Source: SFTJ01 sp051871555
GTDB taxonomy: Bacteria > Bacteroidota > Bacteroidia > Bacteroidales > Muribaculaceae
Assembly (NCBI GenBank): GCA_051871555.1
Contig: JBJECZ010000032.1
Coordinates: forward strand, 1 to 43,612
DNA length: 43,612 bases
Direction of reading: 5' to 3'
Made by a program: the position numbers and the translations under genes. Of this stretch, positions 27,393 to 35,927 are shown in pieces (positions within the stretch are counted from its first letter, which is position 1; every line of letters starts with the position of its first letter). The notes below the pieces were generated by a model, which saw only the letters and a list, made by a program, of their open reading frames with translations, did no database searches and was not told the DNA's origin.

Positions 27393-28553
27393 ATGAACGT
27401 AAGCTTACGAAATAGCATAACCCGAAGCATGATGCAAGCAGCGTTGATGCTGAGCGTGCTGCTGTTCACCGCCTGCTCCAGCCAGGGTGACGAGCCCGAC
27501 AGCCCGCAGCCCTCCATGGCCGACAACGTGCAGGTGGGATTGCGCATCTCGCTGGGCAGCACCGATGCTATGACAAAGGCTACACCCGCGGGCGACTACG
27601 ACAGCGGCACTGCTACTGCTTACGAAAACTATATCGACATCGCCGGCAACGACTATCGCGTGCTGTTCTTCGACACCAGCAACCGCTATCTTGCCACCTT
27701 CGTGCCAACAAAGTTTGTGGCTGAAAGCAGCGATGCCACAACGTCGAAGACCTACGAGGTTATGGGCAAGGTCACCGGCAGCATGCCCACCAGCTTCAAG
27801 GTGGTGGTGCTTGCCAACTGGAGCAGCTATCCCACCAACTTGGTTGTGGGCGTGACCACCATTGCCGACGTTTGCACCGGCGAAGCATGCCGCTACGCCT
27901 ACACGCCCGGCTTTGTGCCAAGCGCAACGCAGCACATACCCATGTACGGCGTTAAGCAGTGCTACAACGTGGTGTTCCGCGACAAGCTGATTTCCGACCT
28001 CGGCTCGATTCATCTGCTGCGCGCCATGGCAAAGGTGGAAGTGGAGTGCCACACCACCGGTTGGACCCTGAACAGCGTGGTGCTTAACAACTACAACGAA
28101 GCCGGATTCAGCGCCCCTGCCGACGTGTTCAGCGAGGACGAATATGTGCGCAACTCCTACGAGAGCGACTACAACAGCAACCCGCATGTGCCCGACGGCA
28201 GCGCCAAGGCCGAACAGATTGCCTTCACAAAGGTGGCTGACGGCAAATATGTGATTTATCTGCCCGAATATCGCAACGTGGACAACGCCGGCGATGTGCT
28301 CGGCGACGCCTCGAGCATAAGCGTGCAGTTTGCCGAATCGGAAAACACCTACCCCGTGCATTTCAAGTATTACAGCAGCGCACCGTCGACCAGCGCCATA
28401 GGCAGATGGTTCGACATACACCGCAACTACGATTACCGATTTGTGATAAACAAGAGCAACGAGGACGTAGACCTCGACATCAGCCTCGACCTATATCCTT
28501 ACACAATCTATAACCTCGAGCCGGGCTTCGGAAACCCGCCGGCAGGTGAATAA
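27393..28553 (+). CDS. Type V pilus subunit-like lipoprotein
   Basis: This 386-residue protein has a lipoprotein signal with the cysteine at residue 28 (LLFTAC). A Met-Thr-Lys-Ala sequence follows at residues 60-63, where the Arg/Lys-specific cleavage that activates type V pilins would be expected. The body contains DYRVLFFDTSNRYLATF and FKVVVLANW, in line with FimA/Mfa1-like or accessory pilus proteins. The likely role is a structural or tip-proximal subunit assembled by donor-strand exchange after surface proteolysis; I cannot decide between main and minor subunit. The ATG at 27393 is preferred to a TTG six bases upstream. It lies 21 bases before the next gene. Confidence 0.75.
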   Translation: MNVSLRNSITRSMMQAALMLSVLLFTACSSQGDEPDSPQPSMADNVQVGLRISLGSTDAMTKATPAGDYDSGTATAYENYIDIAGNDYRVLFFDTSNRYLATFVPTKFVAESSDATTSKTYEVMGKVTGSMPTSFKVVVLANWSSYPTNLVVGVTTIADVCTGEACRYAYTPGFVPSATQHIPMYGVKQCYNVVFRDKLISDLGSIHLLRAMAKVEVECHTTGWTLNSVVLNNYNEAGFSAPADVFSEDEYVRNSYESDYNSNPHVPDGSAKAEQIAFTKVADGKYVIYLPEYRNVDNAGDVLGDASSISVQFAESENTYPVHFKYYSSAPSTSAIGRWFDIHRNYDYRFVINKSNEDVDLDISLDLYPYTIYNLEPGFGNPPAGE

Positions 28554-28574
28554 TGGTGAAGAAAGAAAGAAACA

Positions 28575-31481
28575 ATGATTAGGAAACAACTAAATATAGC
28601 AATTGCAGCACTCCTGCTTATGGTGGCAGCCGCCACGTCGTGCATCGACGACCGCTATTTTGTCGATGGCGTGGGCGAAGGCATGAGCGAGGTTGACTTT
28701 AGCCTCACTTTCCGCCCTGCAAGCAACGTGAACGTGGGCACTCGCGGCACCGCCGGCGACGCCATTCGCGAAATCAAAAACCTGTTTGTGGTGTGGTACG
28801 ACAGCGAAGGCAACTATAAAGGCAGCAAATTTTTCAACACCGGTGACATGACCATCACCGACGCCGACCGCACCGGCATTGCCGACCCATCGGGCGAAAC
28901 CGTCACCCAGCACGCCGAAGGCATGAAATGCAACATCCCATTCGGGCGCTATCACATCTACGCCGTGGTGAACATGGGCGACTTGACCGGCCGCAGCGAA
29001 TTGCAGAAAGAAGTTGACTTCAAGAACATATCATTCACATGGAACGCCGGCGACGTGGCATCGAACTGCCAGATGTCGGGCTATTTTGCCACATCAAGCG
29101 ACACCCAATATGCCTCGGGCGACGCTCCGCTTGTAACCATCAACAAGGACAGCACCACGCTGCACTCGTGGTTGCGCCGTGCCGCCTCGAAGGTGACTTT
29201 GGCTTTCGACGCCAGCGAACTTAACGAAAACATCTACATCTACATCGATAAGGCTGAGCTGAAAGATGTGCCTAAGACGTGCAAGCTAATCAACGACAAC
29301 ACCCCGCAGTCGGCTGACGAACTCATTGCCGACGGCGAAAGTATCAGCTACGCCAACGGCTCTGCCGACTATCACCAGTGGTTGACACTCTCGAAGGGTA
29401 ACAACTATTACGGCAACCACGCCAACAATGCCGAATCGATGTTCTTCTACGAAAACCTGCAAGGCACTCACCCAAATAAGCACATTTATAATAACTTCGA
29501 AAGCAAGGACAATATGCCTTACGGAACCTACATTGAGGTTACAGGCTATTACGTGAACAACGGCTCCAACCCATCGAGCGGCAAAATCATTTATCGCTGC
29601 ATGCTGGGCAAAAACATGGAGGACGACTTCAACAGCGTGCGCAACGCCCACTACAAGGTGACTTTGAAGTTTAAGCACGACGCCAACGACCCCGACTGGC
29701 ACATTGTTTACGATTATCAACCTGCCGAGCACGACGTGACTCTGCCAAACCCGATGTATATCTCCTATCTGCCTAATCAACCGCTGGAGATGCCTGTTAC
29801 CCTCAATTATAACAAAGATATTTACGAAGTGAATAGCATCTCGGCTGAGATTACTAAGAACAATTGGGGCTACGAGGACCACAAGTATTATTATAATAAC
29901 GATTTGGCAGGCAAAGCTACTGATGGAAAGGGCGAAGATTCGTTTGGCTTCTTGTCGTTAGATTTAAATCAAGATGCCTACTCTTACTCGAAAAATTACT
30001 CTGGCGTCACAAGAGAAACTACCAGCACCGGAGCCAAGCTTAAGATTCCGGTGTACACACGCAAATTGGCGATGAGTCAAGGCTGCTCGGGTGCAAATAT
30101 CTGGGTAGGCCGCCTGCGCTATGCAAAGGTTGCCGTGACTGTGGTATACAAAAAGAAATCGGATGGAACATTGACGACAGTAACCAAGGAGGTAGATATA
30201 ATTCAGGTGGCACGCCTTGTAAACCCAACAGGCGTATGGCGCTCGTCATCGAGTACCACGCCGTTCCGTGTGACGCTGCAGACCACCACCACCGATGCCT
30301 TCTTTGCAAAAGACTTCACCGAATTGAAGTCGGACGGACCATGGACAGCACATATTGAGCGCGGCGCCGATTGGGTGCAGATACGTTCACTTAATGGCAC
30401 ATGGGGCACTGCCGACGTTGTGGGCAGCACGGGTTCGAGCATCGATTTTGAATATCGTCCCGGCTCATCTAATTCTAATTCATCGCCCCGATTCGGGCTT
30501 ATCAAGGTGACATATCACAATAACACCTGCGTTCACATGATTCTCGTAAGCCAAGGTGTGGCAGGCAAGGAAGGCAAGGGCACAGTATTGATTGACGGAA
30601 GAAATTGGCACATGTCGAACGTGAAATATGCCGGAGTCGACGAGGAAAATCCGTTGCTCGAAGGCTCAATGTTTAAGTTTGGCACTTCGTCGGTGGCATA
30701 TAAATCGTCGAATAACCTTAAATCGGGCTATGGATTCCCGACAACCGAAACAGAAACCAACGACTACAACCTCGATAAGAGTTTTGAGTGTTACGATTTG
30801 AATGGTGGAACTATAAGTAAAACTTTCCGCGAGGTAGGCATCGACCCCGAAGTTGGATTTGACAGCAACACCATGACATCGAATGGCACTATGCGAGTGG
30901 CTAATCCTACTGATTGGACATCTCTTATGGACGAATCGAAATTCGACCGCTACTACGGCATTCTATATGGCGATGAGTGTGCAAGCACCGTAACCACCAA
31001 CGACGCTGCTGCCTACACCAATGTGGGTGACGTAAAGGGCATGTTAGGATGCTTTATCTTCGAGAAATCGTCAGGCAACTACCTGTTCTTCCCGATGGGC
31101 AACACCGGACACGGGCGAAGACAGTATCTCGATTGTTCGCCAACAGGCGAAACACGATATCGATGGGGCGACCTAAAATATGCCGACCGAACTGTGGAGA
31201 TGCCTGAAGCAACGGCTAAAGTGGTTCCTCCGCTCTATAATCTATGGATAGCGAAAGGTGCAATATATTGGTATGGCGTAAGAACATATACTGGCGAGAA
31301 TGCTCCTACCAATGCAAATAGTAATTATTGGAGATATGCTTTTGATATTAACTTTATGACTTATGGGTTTGAGCCATATCAAACGAATCACGTTTACATC
31401 AGTAGCCCACTAACTCATGGTTCATCCGAAACAAGTGTTACCAACTCCGATGCATGCTTTGTGCGGCGAATAACTAATTGA
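28575..31481 (+). CDS. Large DUF4906-type lipoprotein, probable pilus tip/adhesin, with BACON-like domain
   Basis: This 968-residue protein has a lipoprotein signal with the cysteine at residue 23 (ATSC) and a Gly-Thr-Arg-Gly site at 55-58 matching the type V pilin processing position. The N-terminal half resembles DUF4906 proteins found in Bacteroidales pilus loci. Residues about 550-660 look like a BACON-type beta-sandwich (SDGPWTAHIERGADWVQI, then GLIKVTYHNN and MILVSQG). The C-terminal part has GYLFFPMGNTG-like sequence seen in secreted Bacteroidetes proteins. The mature protein has 11 cysteines. From about 29750 on, the DNA becomes clearly more AT-rich. The stop overlaps the region just before the thioredoxin-like gene (2 bases apart), showing a tight operon. 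Confidence 0.78.
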   Translation: MIRKQLNIAIAALLLMVAAATSCIDDRYFVDGVGEGMSEVDFSLTFRPASNVNVGTRGTAGDAIREIKNLFVVWYDSEGNYKGSKFFNTGDMTITDADRTGIADPSGETVTQHAEGMKCNIPFGRYHIYAVVNMGDLTGRSELQKEVDFKNISFTWNAGDVASNCQMSGYFATSSDTQYASGDAPLVTINKDSTTLHSWLRRAASKVTLAFDASELNENIYIYIDKAELKDVPKTCKLINDNTPQSADELIADGESISYANGSADYHQWLTLSKGNNYYGNHANNAESMFFYENLQGTHPNKHIYNNFESKDNMPYGTYIEVTGYYVNNGSNPSSGKIIYRCMLGKNMEDDFNSVRNAHYKVTLKFKHDANDPDWHIVYDYQPAEHDVTLPNPMYISYLPNQPLEMPVTLNYNKDIYEVNSISAEITKNNWGYEDHKYYYNNDLAGKATDGKGEDSFGFLSLDLNQDAYSYSKNYSGVTRETTSTGAKLKIPVYTRKLAMSQGCSGANIWVGRLRYAKVAVTVVYKKKSDGTLTTVTKEVDIIQVARLVNPTGVWRSSSSTTPFRVTLQTTTTDAFFAKDFTELKSDGPWTAHIERGADWVQIRSLNGTWGTADVVGSTGSSIDFEYRPGSSNSNSSPRFGLIKVTYHNNTCVHMILVSQGVAGKEGKGTVLIDGRNWHMSNVKYAGVDEENPLLEGSMFKFGTSSVAYKSSNNLKSGYGFPTTETETNDYNLDKSFECYDLNGGTISKTFREVGIDPEVGFDSNTMTSNGTMRVANPTDWTSLMDESKFDRYYGILYGDECASTVTTNDAAAYTNVGDVKGMLGCFIFEKSSGNYLFFPMGNTGHGRRQYLDCSPTGETRYRWGDLKYADRTVEMPEATAKVVPPLYNLWIAKGAIYWYGVRTYTGENAPTNANSNYWRYAFDINFMTYGFEPYQTNHVYISSPLTHGSSETSVTNSDACFVRRITN

Positions 31482-31483
31482 GA

Positions 31484-32383
31484 ATGCATAAGTTTTATAT
31501 CTATATTATCCTTGTTTTTCTTGCTCTGATGCCTCGCGTGAGTGCCTCGGGGCAAGAGTTGCGTTTGCCCGTAGTGCCCGACACGCTGTGTGCACCGCAT
31601 GAGCGAGCCGCCTACGTGGTGGAGCATTTTTGGGACAATATGTGCTTTGCCGACACCACTTTGAGCCACAATCGCGAGTGGATGGAGCAGAATTTTGTAA
31701 ACTTCCTGTCGGTGATGCCGCATGCGCCGGCTGAGGCGGTCGACTCGGCGTTTGTAGAGCTGCTGCGCCGCGCCGGCACCAACGAGGGCGCCATCGCTGT
31801 GGTATATGAACTCGCCGAGCAATACCTCAACGAATGGCAATCGCCCATGTATAACCAAGATTTCTTCATCAGTTTCCTTTCAGCTGCAGTTGCCGAACCC
31901 GCCTTGGGGGCACTCTATGGCGACCGTTCGCGCTATCTGCTTGAAGTGGCTAAGAAAAACCGTCCGGGCAACATTGCCACCGACTTTGCATTTGTGCAAG
32001 CCGACGGCAGCGAGCACACGCTGCACCAATGGCTGAAGCGACCCACGCTGCTGGTGCTGTACAGCGCCGACTGCGACCATTGCCGCGAGGTGATTGAGCA
32101 GCTCAAGCAACATGCCGCCCTTGCCGCCGCTGTGGAGCAAGGCACAGTGAACGTGCTGGCGGTGTGCATCGACGACGACATGGCACTTTGGCGCTCGCAA
32201 CTTGCCGCTATGCCCAAGCAATGGACCGTGGGCTTCGACGGCGGTAAGATTATGGACAACGAAAGCTACGAACTCTCCGACCTGCCGGCAATATATCTGC
32301 TCGACGCCGATTGCCGTGTGCGCATCAAGGAGCTGCACGACCTCTCAGCCCTCAATGGCGAAAAATTGCGAAAAATGTTGTAA
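31484..32383 (+). CDS. Exported DUF5106/thioredoxin-fold protein with CxxC
   Basis: This 299-residue protein has a signal peptide (about 1-24). A helical domain (about 30-160) of the type found before thioredoxin folds in Bacteroidales (DUF5106-like) is followed by a TlpA/thioredoxin-like domain (about 165-299). The active-site motif is Cys-Asp-His-Cys, in LVLYSADCDHCREVI, and the cis-Pro segment is probably DLPAIYLLDAD. It should act in the periplasm on protein disulfides. The ATG at 31484 is 2 bases after the previous stop; a TTG at 31478 is a less likely start. Its position directly after a cysteine-rich pilus lipoprotein suggests a folding helper (inference). Confidence 0.83.
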   Translation: MHKFYIYIILVFLALMPRVSASGQELRLPVVPDTLCAPHERAAYVVEHFWDNMCFADTTLSHNREWMEQNFVNFLSVMPHAPAEAVDSAFVELLRRAGTNEGAIAVVYELAEQYLNEWQSPMYNQDFFISFLSAAVAEPALGALYGDRSRYLLEVAKKNRPGNIATDFAFVQADGSEHTLHQWLKRPTLLVLYSADCDHCREVIEQLKQHAALAAAVEQGTVNVLAVCIDDDMALWRSQLAAMPKQWTVGFDGGKIMDNESYELSDLPAIYLLDADCRVRIKELHDLSALNGEKLRKML

Positions 32384-32419
32384 CTTCGCACTCTCGAAAC
32401 GCATACAACAAGGCTGAAA

Positions 32420-33349
32420 ATGTTCACCATAATATCATTAATGTTCTGCGGAATGGCGGCAGGCTATCTGTGCCGCCGCATGCCGCTCGGCTGGGTGGGG
32501 CACGTGATTACGGCACTCATCTGGCTGCTGCTGTTTGTGCTCGGGCTCGAGGTGGGCGCCAACCGCCGAATTATGGACAGCCTTGTGAACCTTGGCGGCG
32601 AATCGCTGCTGGTGGCTGCGATGTGCACGTTGGGCAGCCTGATTGCAGCAAAGGCATTGTGGCAATGGGTGAACCGCGGAGCAAAAGAGCAGCAGCCCAC
32701 TGAGGCTGATGAACCGAACGGACAAGGCGGAAGCACCTTGGCAGCACTGAAAGGCAGCTTGGTGATAGTGGCATTTTTTGCCATCGGCGTGGTGGCATCG
32801 CGCATCGGAGTGGTGAAAGCCGATGTGGCAGGCAGCGACCTCGGATTTTATGCCTTGGGCGCGCTGATGACGGCGGTGGGCGTGAGTGTGGGCAGCGACG
32901 CTGCCATGCTGCAACGGTTTCGCTCGCTGAATCCGCGGCTGGCGCTGCTGCCGCTGTGCACCATTGCGGGCACCATGCTTGGCAGCGTGGCGGTGAGCGC
33001 CATGTTGCAGCACCGCAGCCTCACCGATTGCCTTGCGTTGGGAGCCGGAATGGGATATTACTCGCTGTCGAGCATTTTCATCACCGAATATCGCGGCGCC
33101 GAACTCGGCACAGTGGCGCTGCTTGCCAACATATTGCGCGAACTGATTACGCTGCTGCTGGCACCGTGGCTGGTGCGCTGGTTCGGACGCCTGGCTGCCA
33201 TTGCCGCCGGCGGAGCAACCACCATGGACACCACGCTGCCAGTGATTGCACGCGTGTCGGGCAAAGAGATGGTGATAGTGTCGGTGTTCCACGGATTTGT
33301 CACCGACTTCAGTGTGCCGTTTATGGTGACTCTGTGGTGCTCGCTTTAG
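32420..33349 (+). CDS. LysO family transporter (DUF340), likely lysine exporter
   Basis: This 309-residue integral membrane protein has about eight hydrophobic segments. It shows the LysO/YbjE landmarks: an N-terminal Gly-rich segment with LGLEVGANRRIMDSL, a central GVSVGSDAAML, GAGMGYYSLSSIFITEYRGAELGTVALLANILRE and a C-terminal AGGATTMDTTLPVI with HGFVTDFSVPF. Characterised LysO exports L-lysine and its toxic analogue thialysine across the inner membrane. It follows the thioredoxin-like gene by 36 bases, so it is probably co-transcribed, although no functional link to pili is known. Its end is 30 bases from the convergent dipeptidase gene. Confidence 0.9.
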   Translation: MFTIISLMFCGMAAGYLCRRMPLGWVGHVITALIWLLLFVLGLEVGANRRIMDSLVNLGGESLLVAAMCTLGSLIAAKALWQWVNRGAKEQQPTEADEPNGQGGSTLAALKGSLVIVAFFAIGVVASRIGVVKADVAGSDLGFYALGALMTAVGVSVGSDAAMLQRFRSLNPRLALLPLCTIAGTMLGSVAVSAMLQHRSLTDCLALGAGMGYYSLSSIFITEYRGAELGTVALLANILRELITLLLAPWLVRWFGRLAAIAAGGATTMDTTLPVIARVSGKEMVIVSVFHGFVTDFSVPFMVTLWCSL

Positions 33350-33379
33350 CAAAACAAGTGCACCACCTCCAGAGAGCGA

Positions 33380-34051
33380 CTAAAAATCGAGCAACTTGCA
33401 GTGCTTGCGGGCATATGCAATGCGATGGCGCTCGAAGTGCCACCACTCGCGGCGATAGGTCATGAACCCGGCTTCGGTCATCACTCGCCTAAGCAGTCGG
33501 CGGTTCTGCAGAGCCTGTTTCGATATTTTTCCTTGATTAACCAGCGTTTGTTCGGCAGTGATGTGAGCAGCCGAGCTGAACGAGTCGAATTCGGTGCCCA
33601 TATCCACCGGAACGCCGTTGTAAGCCAGCCCCACGTCGACCGCCACGCCATAGTTGTGCGGACCGCCACGGTTGGGTCGAGCCACATACGGTTCGTTTTT
33701 AGTGCCCTTCACAGTGTTCCACATGGCACGCTGCACACTTTGCGGGCGTGCGGCGTCGTAGATGATTATTGAGTAAGCCTTGTCGATTTTCTGCAAAGCC
33801 TGTTGCGCTTTCACCAGAGACAGAGCGGCATCGCGGTGCAGATAGGCGCGTGTGAACGAGCCATACATATTTTTGCCCACGAAATTGTTGGAGGTGGCAT
33901 AACGCATGTCGATGATGAACGATTGGCACAACGTGGCAACGTCAACCAAGCCGCGGCGCTCCATCTCGCCCTGCCAGTTGGTGCCGGCGCTTGCAAGCGT
34001 CAGCCAGCCTGCAAGGGCAATGACAACTGTTAGCAAGAGGCGTTTCTTCAT
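33380..34051 (-). CDS. M15 family D-Ala-D-Ala dipeptidase, VanX-like
   Basis: This 223-residue protein has a signal peptide (about 1-22), so it is periplasmic. The zinc site of the M15D (VanX/DdpX) group is complete: His132 and Asp139 in PHNYGVAVD and His205 in EWWHFE, with Glu202 as catalytic base. Arg102 in YDAARPQS matches the conserved substrate-site Arg. The enzyme hydrolyses D-Ala-D-Ala dipeptide. Here it more likely recycles or trims cell-wall peptides than confers vancomycin resistance, since no VanH or VanA homologue is nearby. It lies 9 bases after the 34061-34573 gene and is likely in one operon with it. Confidence 0.9.
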   Translation of the reverse strand: MKKRLLLTVVIALAGWLTLASAGTNWQGEMERRGLVDVATLCQSFIIDMRYATSNNFVGKNMYGSFTRAYLHRDAALSLVKAQQALQKIDKAYSIIIYDAARPQSVQRAMWNTVKGTKNEPYVARPNRGGPHNYGVAVDVGLAYNGVPVDMGTEFDSFSSAAHITAEQTLVNQGKISKQALQNRRLLRRVMTEAGFMTYRREWWHFERHRIAYARKHCKLLDF

Positions 34052-34060
34052 ATGGCGATG

Positions 34061-34573
34061 TCAGTTTTCAATTACGCCGGTAGCAACCACGTCGCTCTTG
34101 CCGCGCCAAGGCAGCGGAGCAGTGTATTGCTTATAGGTGACTGTGATGCGTTTGCCTGTATTTTGCAGCCGCATAAGGCGGTAAGCCAGCGAATCGTTGT
34201 CGATTGAAAAATTGAAGTCGTTTTCCTTGCGTTTGATTGTGTCGGTGATGAATTGTTCCGACACCATGCCAGCCTCGTAGGTCTTGAACAGCAAGCCCTC
34301 GCAACGCACCTCCATAAGGCGTCCGGTAACCTGAGCCTCAGCCACGATGGGATGATAGAACAGCCACCACAAAACAGCTATTGTAACCACCACTGCGCCG
34401 GCAATGATGGCAAACACTATGTCGCGGTAGCGGTCGCGAGGCGACACCACCACAAGTTCTTCAATTTCGCGGTCTTCACGCTCCTCAGGCGACTCCTCCC
34501 GAGGCGTTTGCTCGGGCAAATCGTCGCTGTCGAAATAGTCGTAGTCAAGTTTTTTGTTAGGATTCTCGTTCAT
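34061..34573 (-). CDS. Small single-pass membrane protein, unknown function
   Basis: This 170-residue protein has a highly acidic N-terminal region (about 1-45), one transmembrane segment (about 52-75) and a C-terminal domain of about 90 residues with beta-rich character. It has no signal peptide, so it should sit N-in, with the C-terminal part in the periplasm. I do not recognise a characterised family; it has the look of a conserved Bacteroidales protein. The dipeptidase gene follows 9 bases on, and the flippase-like gene ends 74 bases upstream with no promoter visible between, suggesting a three-gene operon. Confidence 0.72.
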   Translation of the reverse strand: MNENPNKKLDYDYFDSDDLPEQTPREESPEEREDREIEELVVVSPRDRYRDIVFAIIAGAVVVTIAVLWWLFYHPIVAEAQVTGRLMEVRCEGLLFKTYEAGMVSEQFITDTIKRKENDFNFSIDNDSLAYRLMRLQNTGKRITVTYKQYTAPLPWRGKSDVVATGVIEN

Positions 34574-34647
34574 TGTTTTGCCTTTACCTTACATTAATCT
34601 ACTATTTTTCTATAAGAGGCTGATGCAAGCGCAGCCTTCACATTCTA

Positions 34648-35691
34648 TTACAATTGCATTTTGTCGGATTGAGTCTTCACAACGGTTTTGCCCGAAGCAA
34701 TGTTTCGGCGGTCGATTTCCATGTAGATGAACGCATAGATGCCGAGCGCAATCAGCAGCAGAGTTTGAATGCCCCACACCAGCATAGCGAATCCTGAGGC
34801 GTTAGGGTCGAGGTTCTTCACGTCGAAAGTGCCCACGCCGTAAATTGACAGTCCAAGGATGATTGCCATGTGCCAAGCACCCAATCCGCCGTTTGTGGGC
34901 ACGCCCATGCCAATGCTGCTAAGCACAAACAGCACCAACACCGGCACAAAGCCAAGGTCGGCAGTGAAATCGAATGCAAAGGTGGCAAAATAGAGTTGGA
35001 AATAGTAGCATCCCCAGATGCACAACGTGTACAGCAAGAACATCCATTTGCCCTCCATCTTGCCGATGGCAGCGAATCCGTTCCACAGGTTCAGCACCAT
35101 TGTGCGCACCTTAAGGATGAGCGCGTTGGATGTTTGGCAGGTGAACAGCCACACCAGCAGCGCCACCATCACGGCACCGCCAACCCACAGCCACACGTTG
35201 GTGAGCAGACCCATAACGGCACTTTGCATCTGGTCGCCGAGGCATTGATATATGGCGTCTTTGGCAAGAACCAGCGCCAGCAGAGTGATGAACAGCACAG
35301 TGAACGTGTCGCTCATGCGGTCGGCAACCATCGAGCCTACCACCTTGGTGAACGATGCCTTCTCGCGATTGGCAATGTAACCACAGCGCCACACCTCGCC
35401 GGCACGTGGAAACACCAAGTTGACGGCATAGGTGCCGAAAATCGAGTTGATGAGCGCGCTCAGCGGTGCCTCGATGCCTATGGCGCGCAGTTGCAGCTGC
35501 CAGCGCATAGCGCGGAACACGTGGCTGAACACCGACACCACAATCACGATGCCGAACCACCCGAAGTTGGCTGAAGCCATCACTGCCTTCATCTCGCTGA
35601 TGTTCACATTGGTGAGAAGAAACCATATCAGAAACACGCCAATCACCACTGGCACTCCGAATTTCAATATTGCCTGAAGAACTTTTTTCAT
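34648..35691 (-). CDS. Flippase-like/LPG synthase transmembrane-domain family protein
   Basis: This 347-residue integral membrane protein has about eight hydrophobic segments. It matches the lysylphosphatidylglycerol synthetase N-terminal (flippase-like, UPF0104/YbhN) family, with FRAMRWQLQLRAIG, the INSIFGTYAVNLVFPRAGEVWRCGYIANRE signature and a GLGAWHMAIILG region. The C-terminal catalytic domain of MprF is absent, so it would act as a lipid flippase or carrier rather than a synthase; its substrate is unknown. The ATG at 35691 is preferred because the -7 box at 35742 lies between it and the longer start at 35787. A second promoter in the palindrome at 35799-35822 could allow the longer form. 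Confidence 0.85.
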   Translation of the reverse strand: MKKVLQAILKFGVPVVIGVFLIWFLLTNVNISEMKAVMASANFGWFGIVIVVSVFSHVFRAMRWQLQLRAIGIEAPLSALINSIFGTYAVNLVFPRAGEVWRCGYIANREKASFTKVVGSMVADRMSDTFTVLFITLLALVLAKDAIYQCLGDQMQSAVMGLLTNVWLWVGGAVMVALLVWLFTCQTSNALILKVRTMVLNLWNGFAAIGKMEGKWMFLLYTLCIWGCYYFQLYFATFAFDFTADLGFVPVLVLFVLSSIGMGVPTNGGLGAWHMAIILGLSIYGVGTFDVKNLDPNASGFAMLVWGIQTLLLIALGIYAFIYMEIDRRNIASGKTVVKTQSDKMQL

Positions 35692-35734
35692 TTGCGCAGA
35701 TGCATATTTGGTTAACAAAATGGCTCGCTCGATG

Positions 35735-35742
35735 CAAAGGTA
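35735..35742 (-). promoter_or_regulatory. Promoter -7 box for the flippase-like operon
   Basis: TACCTTTG on the minus strand, 43 bases before the ATG at 35691. A TTTG lies 24 bases further upstream, slightly beyond the usual spacing. Confidence 0.5.
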
Positions 35743-35798
35743 GGGAGCGCACACCATGGTTTTTTGCAAAAGATTCGTTGAATTCATTCAAGTTACAC

Positions 35799-35822
35799 TA
35801 TCTTTGCATTGGTGCAAAGATA
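35799..35822. promoter_or_regulatory. Palindromic divergent promoter between rsmA and the flippase-like gene
   Basis: TATCTTTGCA and its exact inverse TGCAAAGATA flank a TTGG centre. Each arm holds a consensus -7 box, one facing rsmA (leader about 115 nt) and one facing the minus-strand operon. It may serve as a two-way promoter or as a regulator site overlapping one. Confidence 0.6.
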
Positions 35823-35927
35823 CGCCTTTTTTGCGGTTAAGATGCTAAATGCCGCTCATTTTTTAATGGCGCATGGCACAAATGGCTTTGTTACACAACA
35901 AAATTTTGTAATCGAAAAGAAAATAAT

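Noticed and set aside
33380..34051. VanX-like enzyme as a vancomycin-resistance determinant
   Set aside because: No VanH, VanA or VanRS genes are nearby, and the protein carries a signal peptide; a cell-wall recycling role is more likely.
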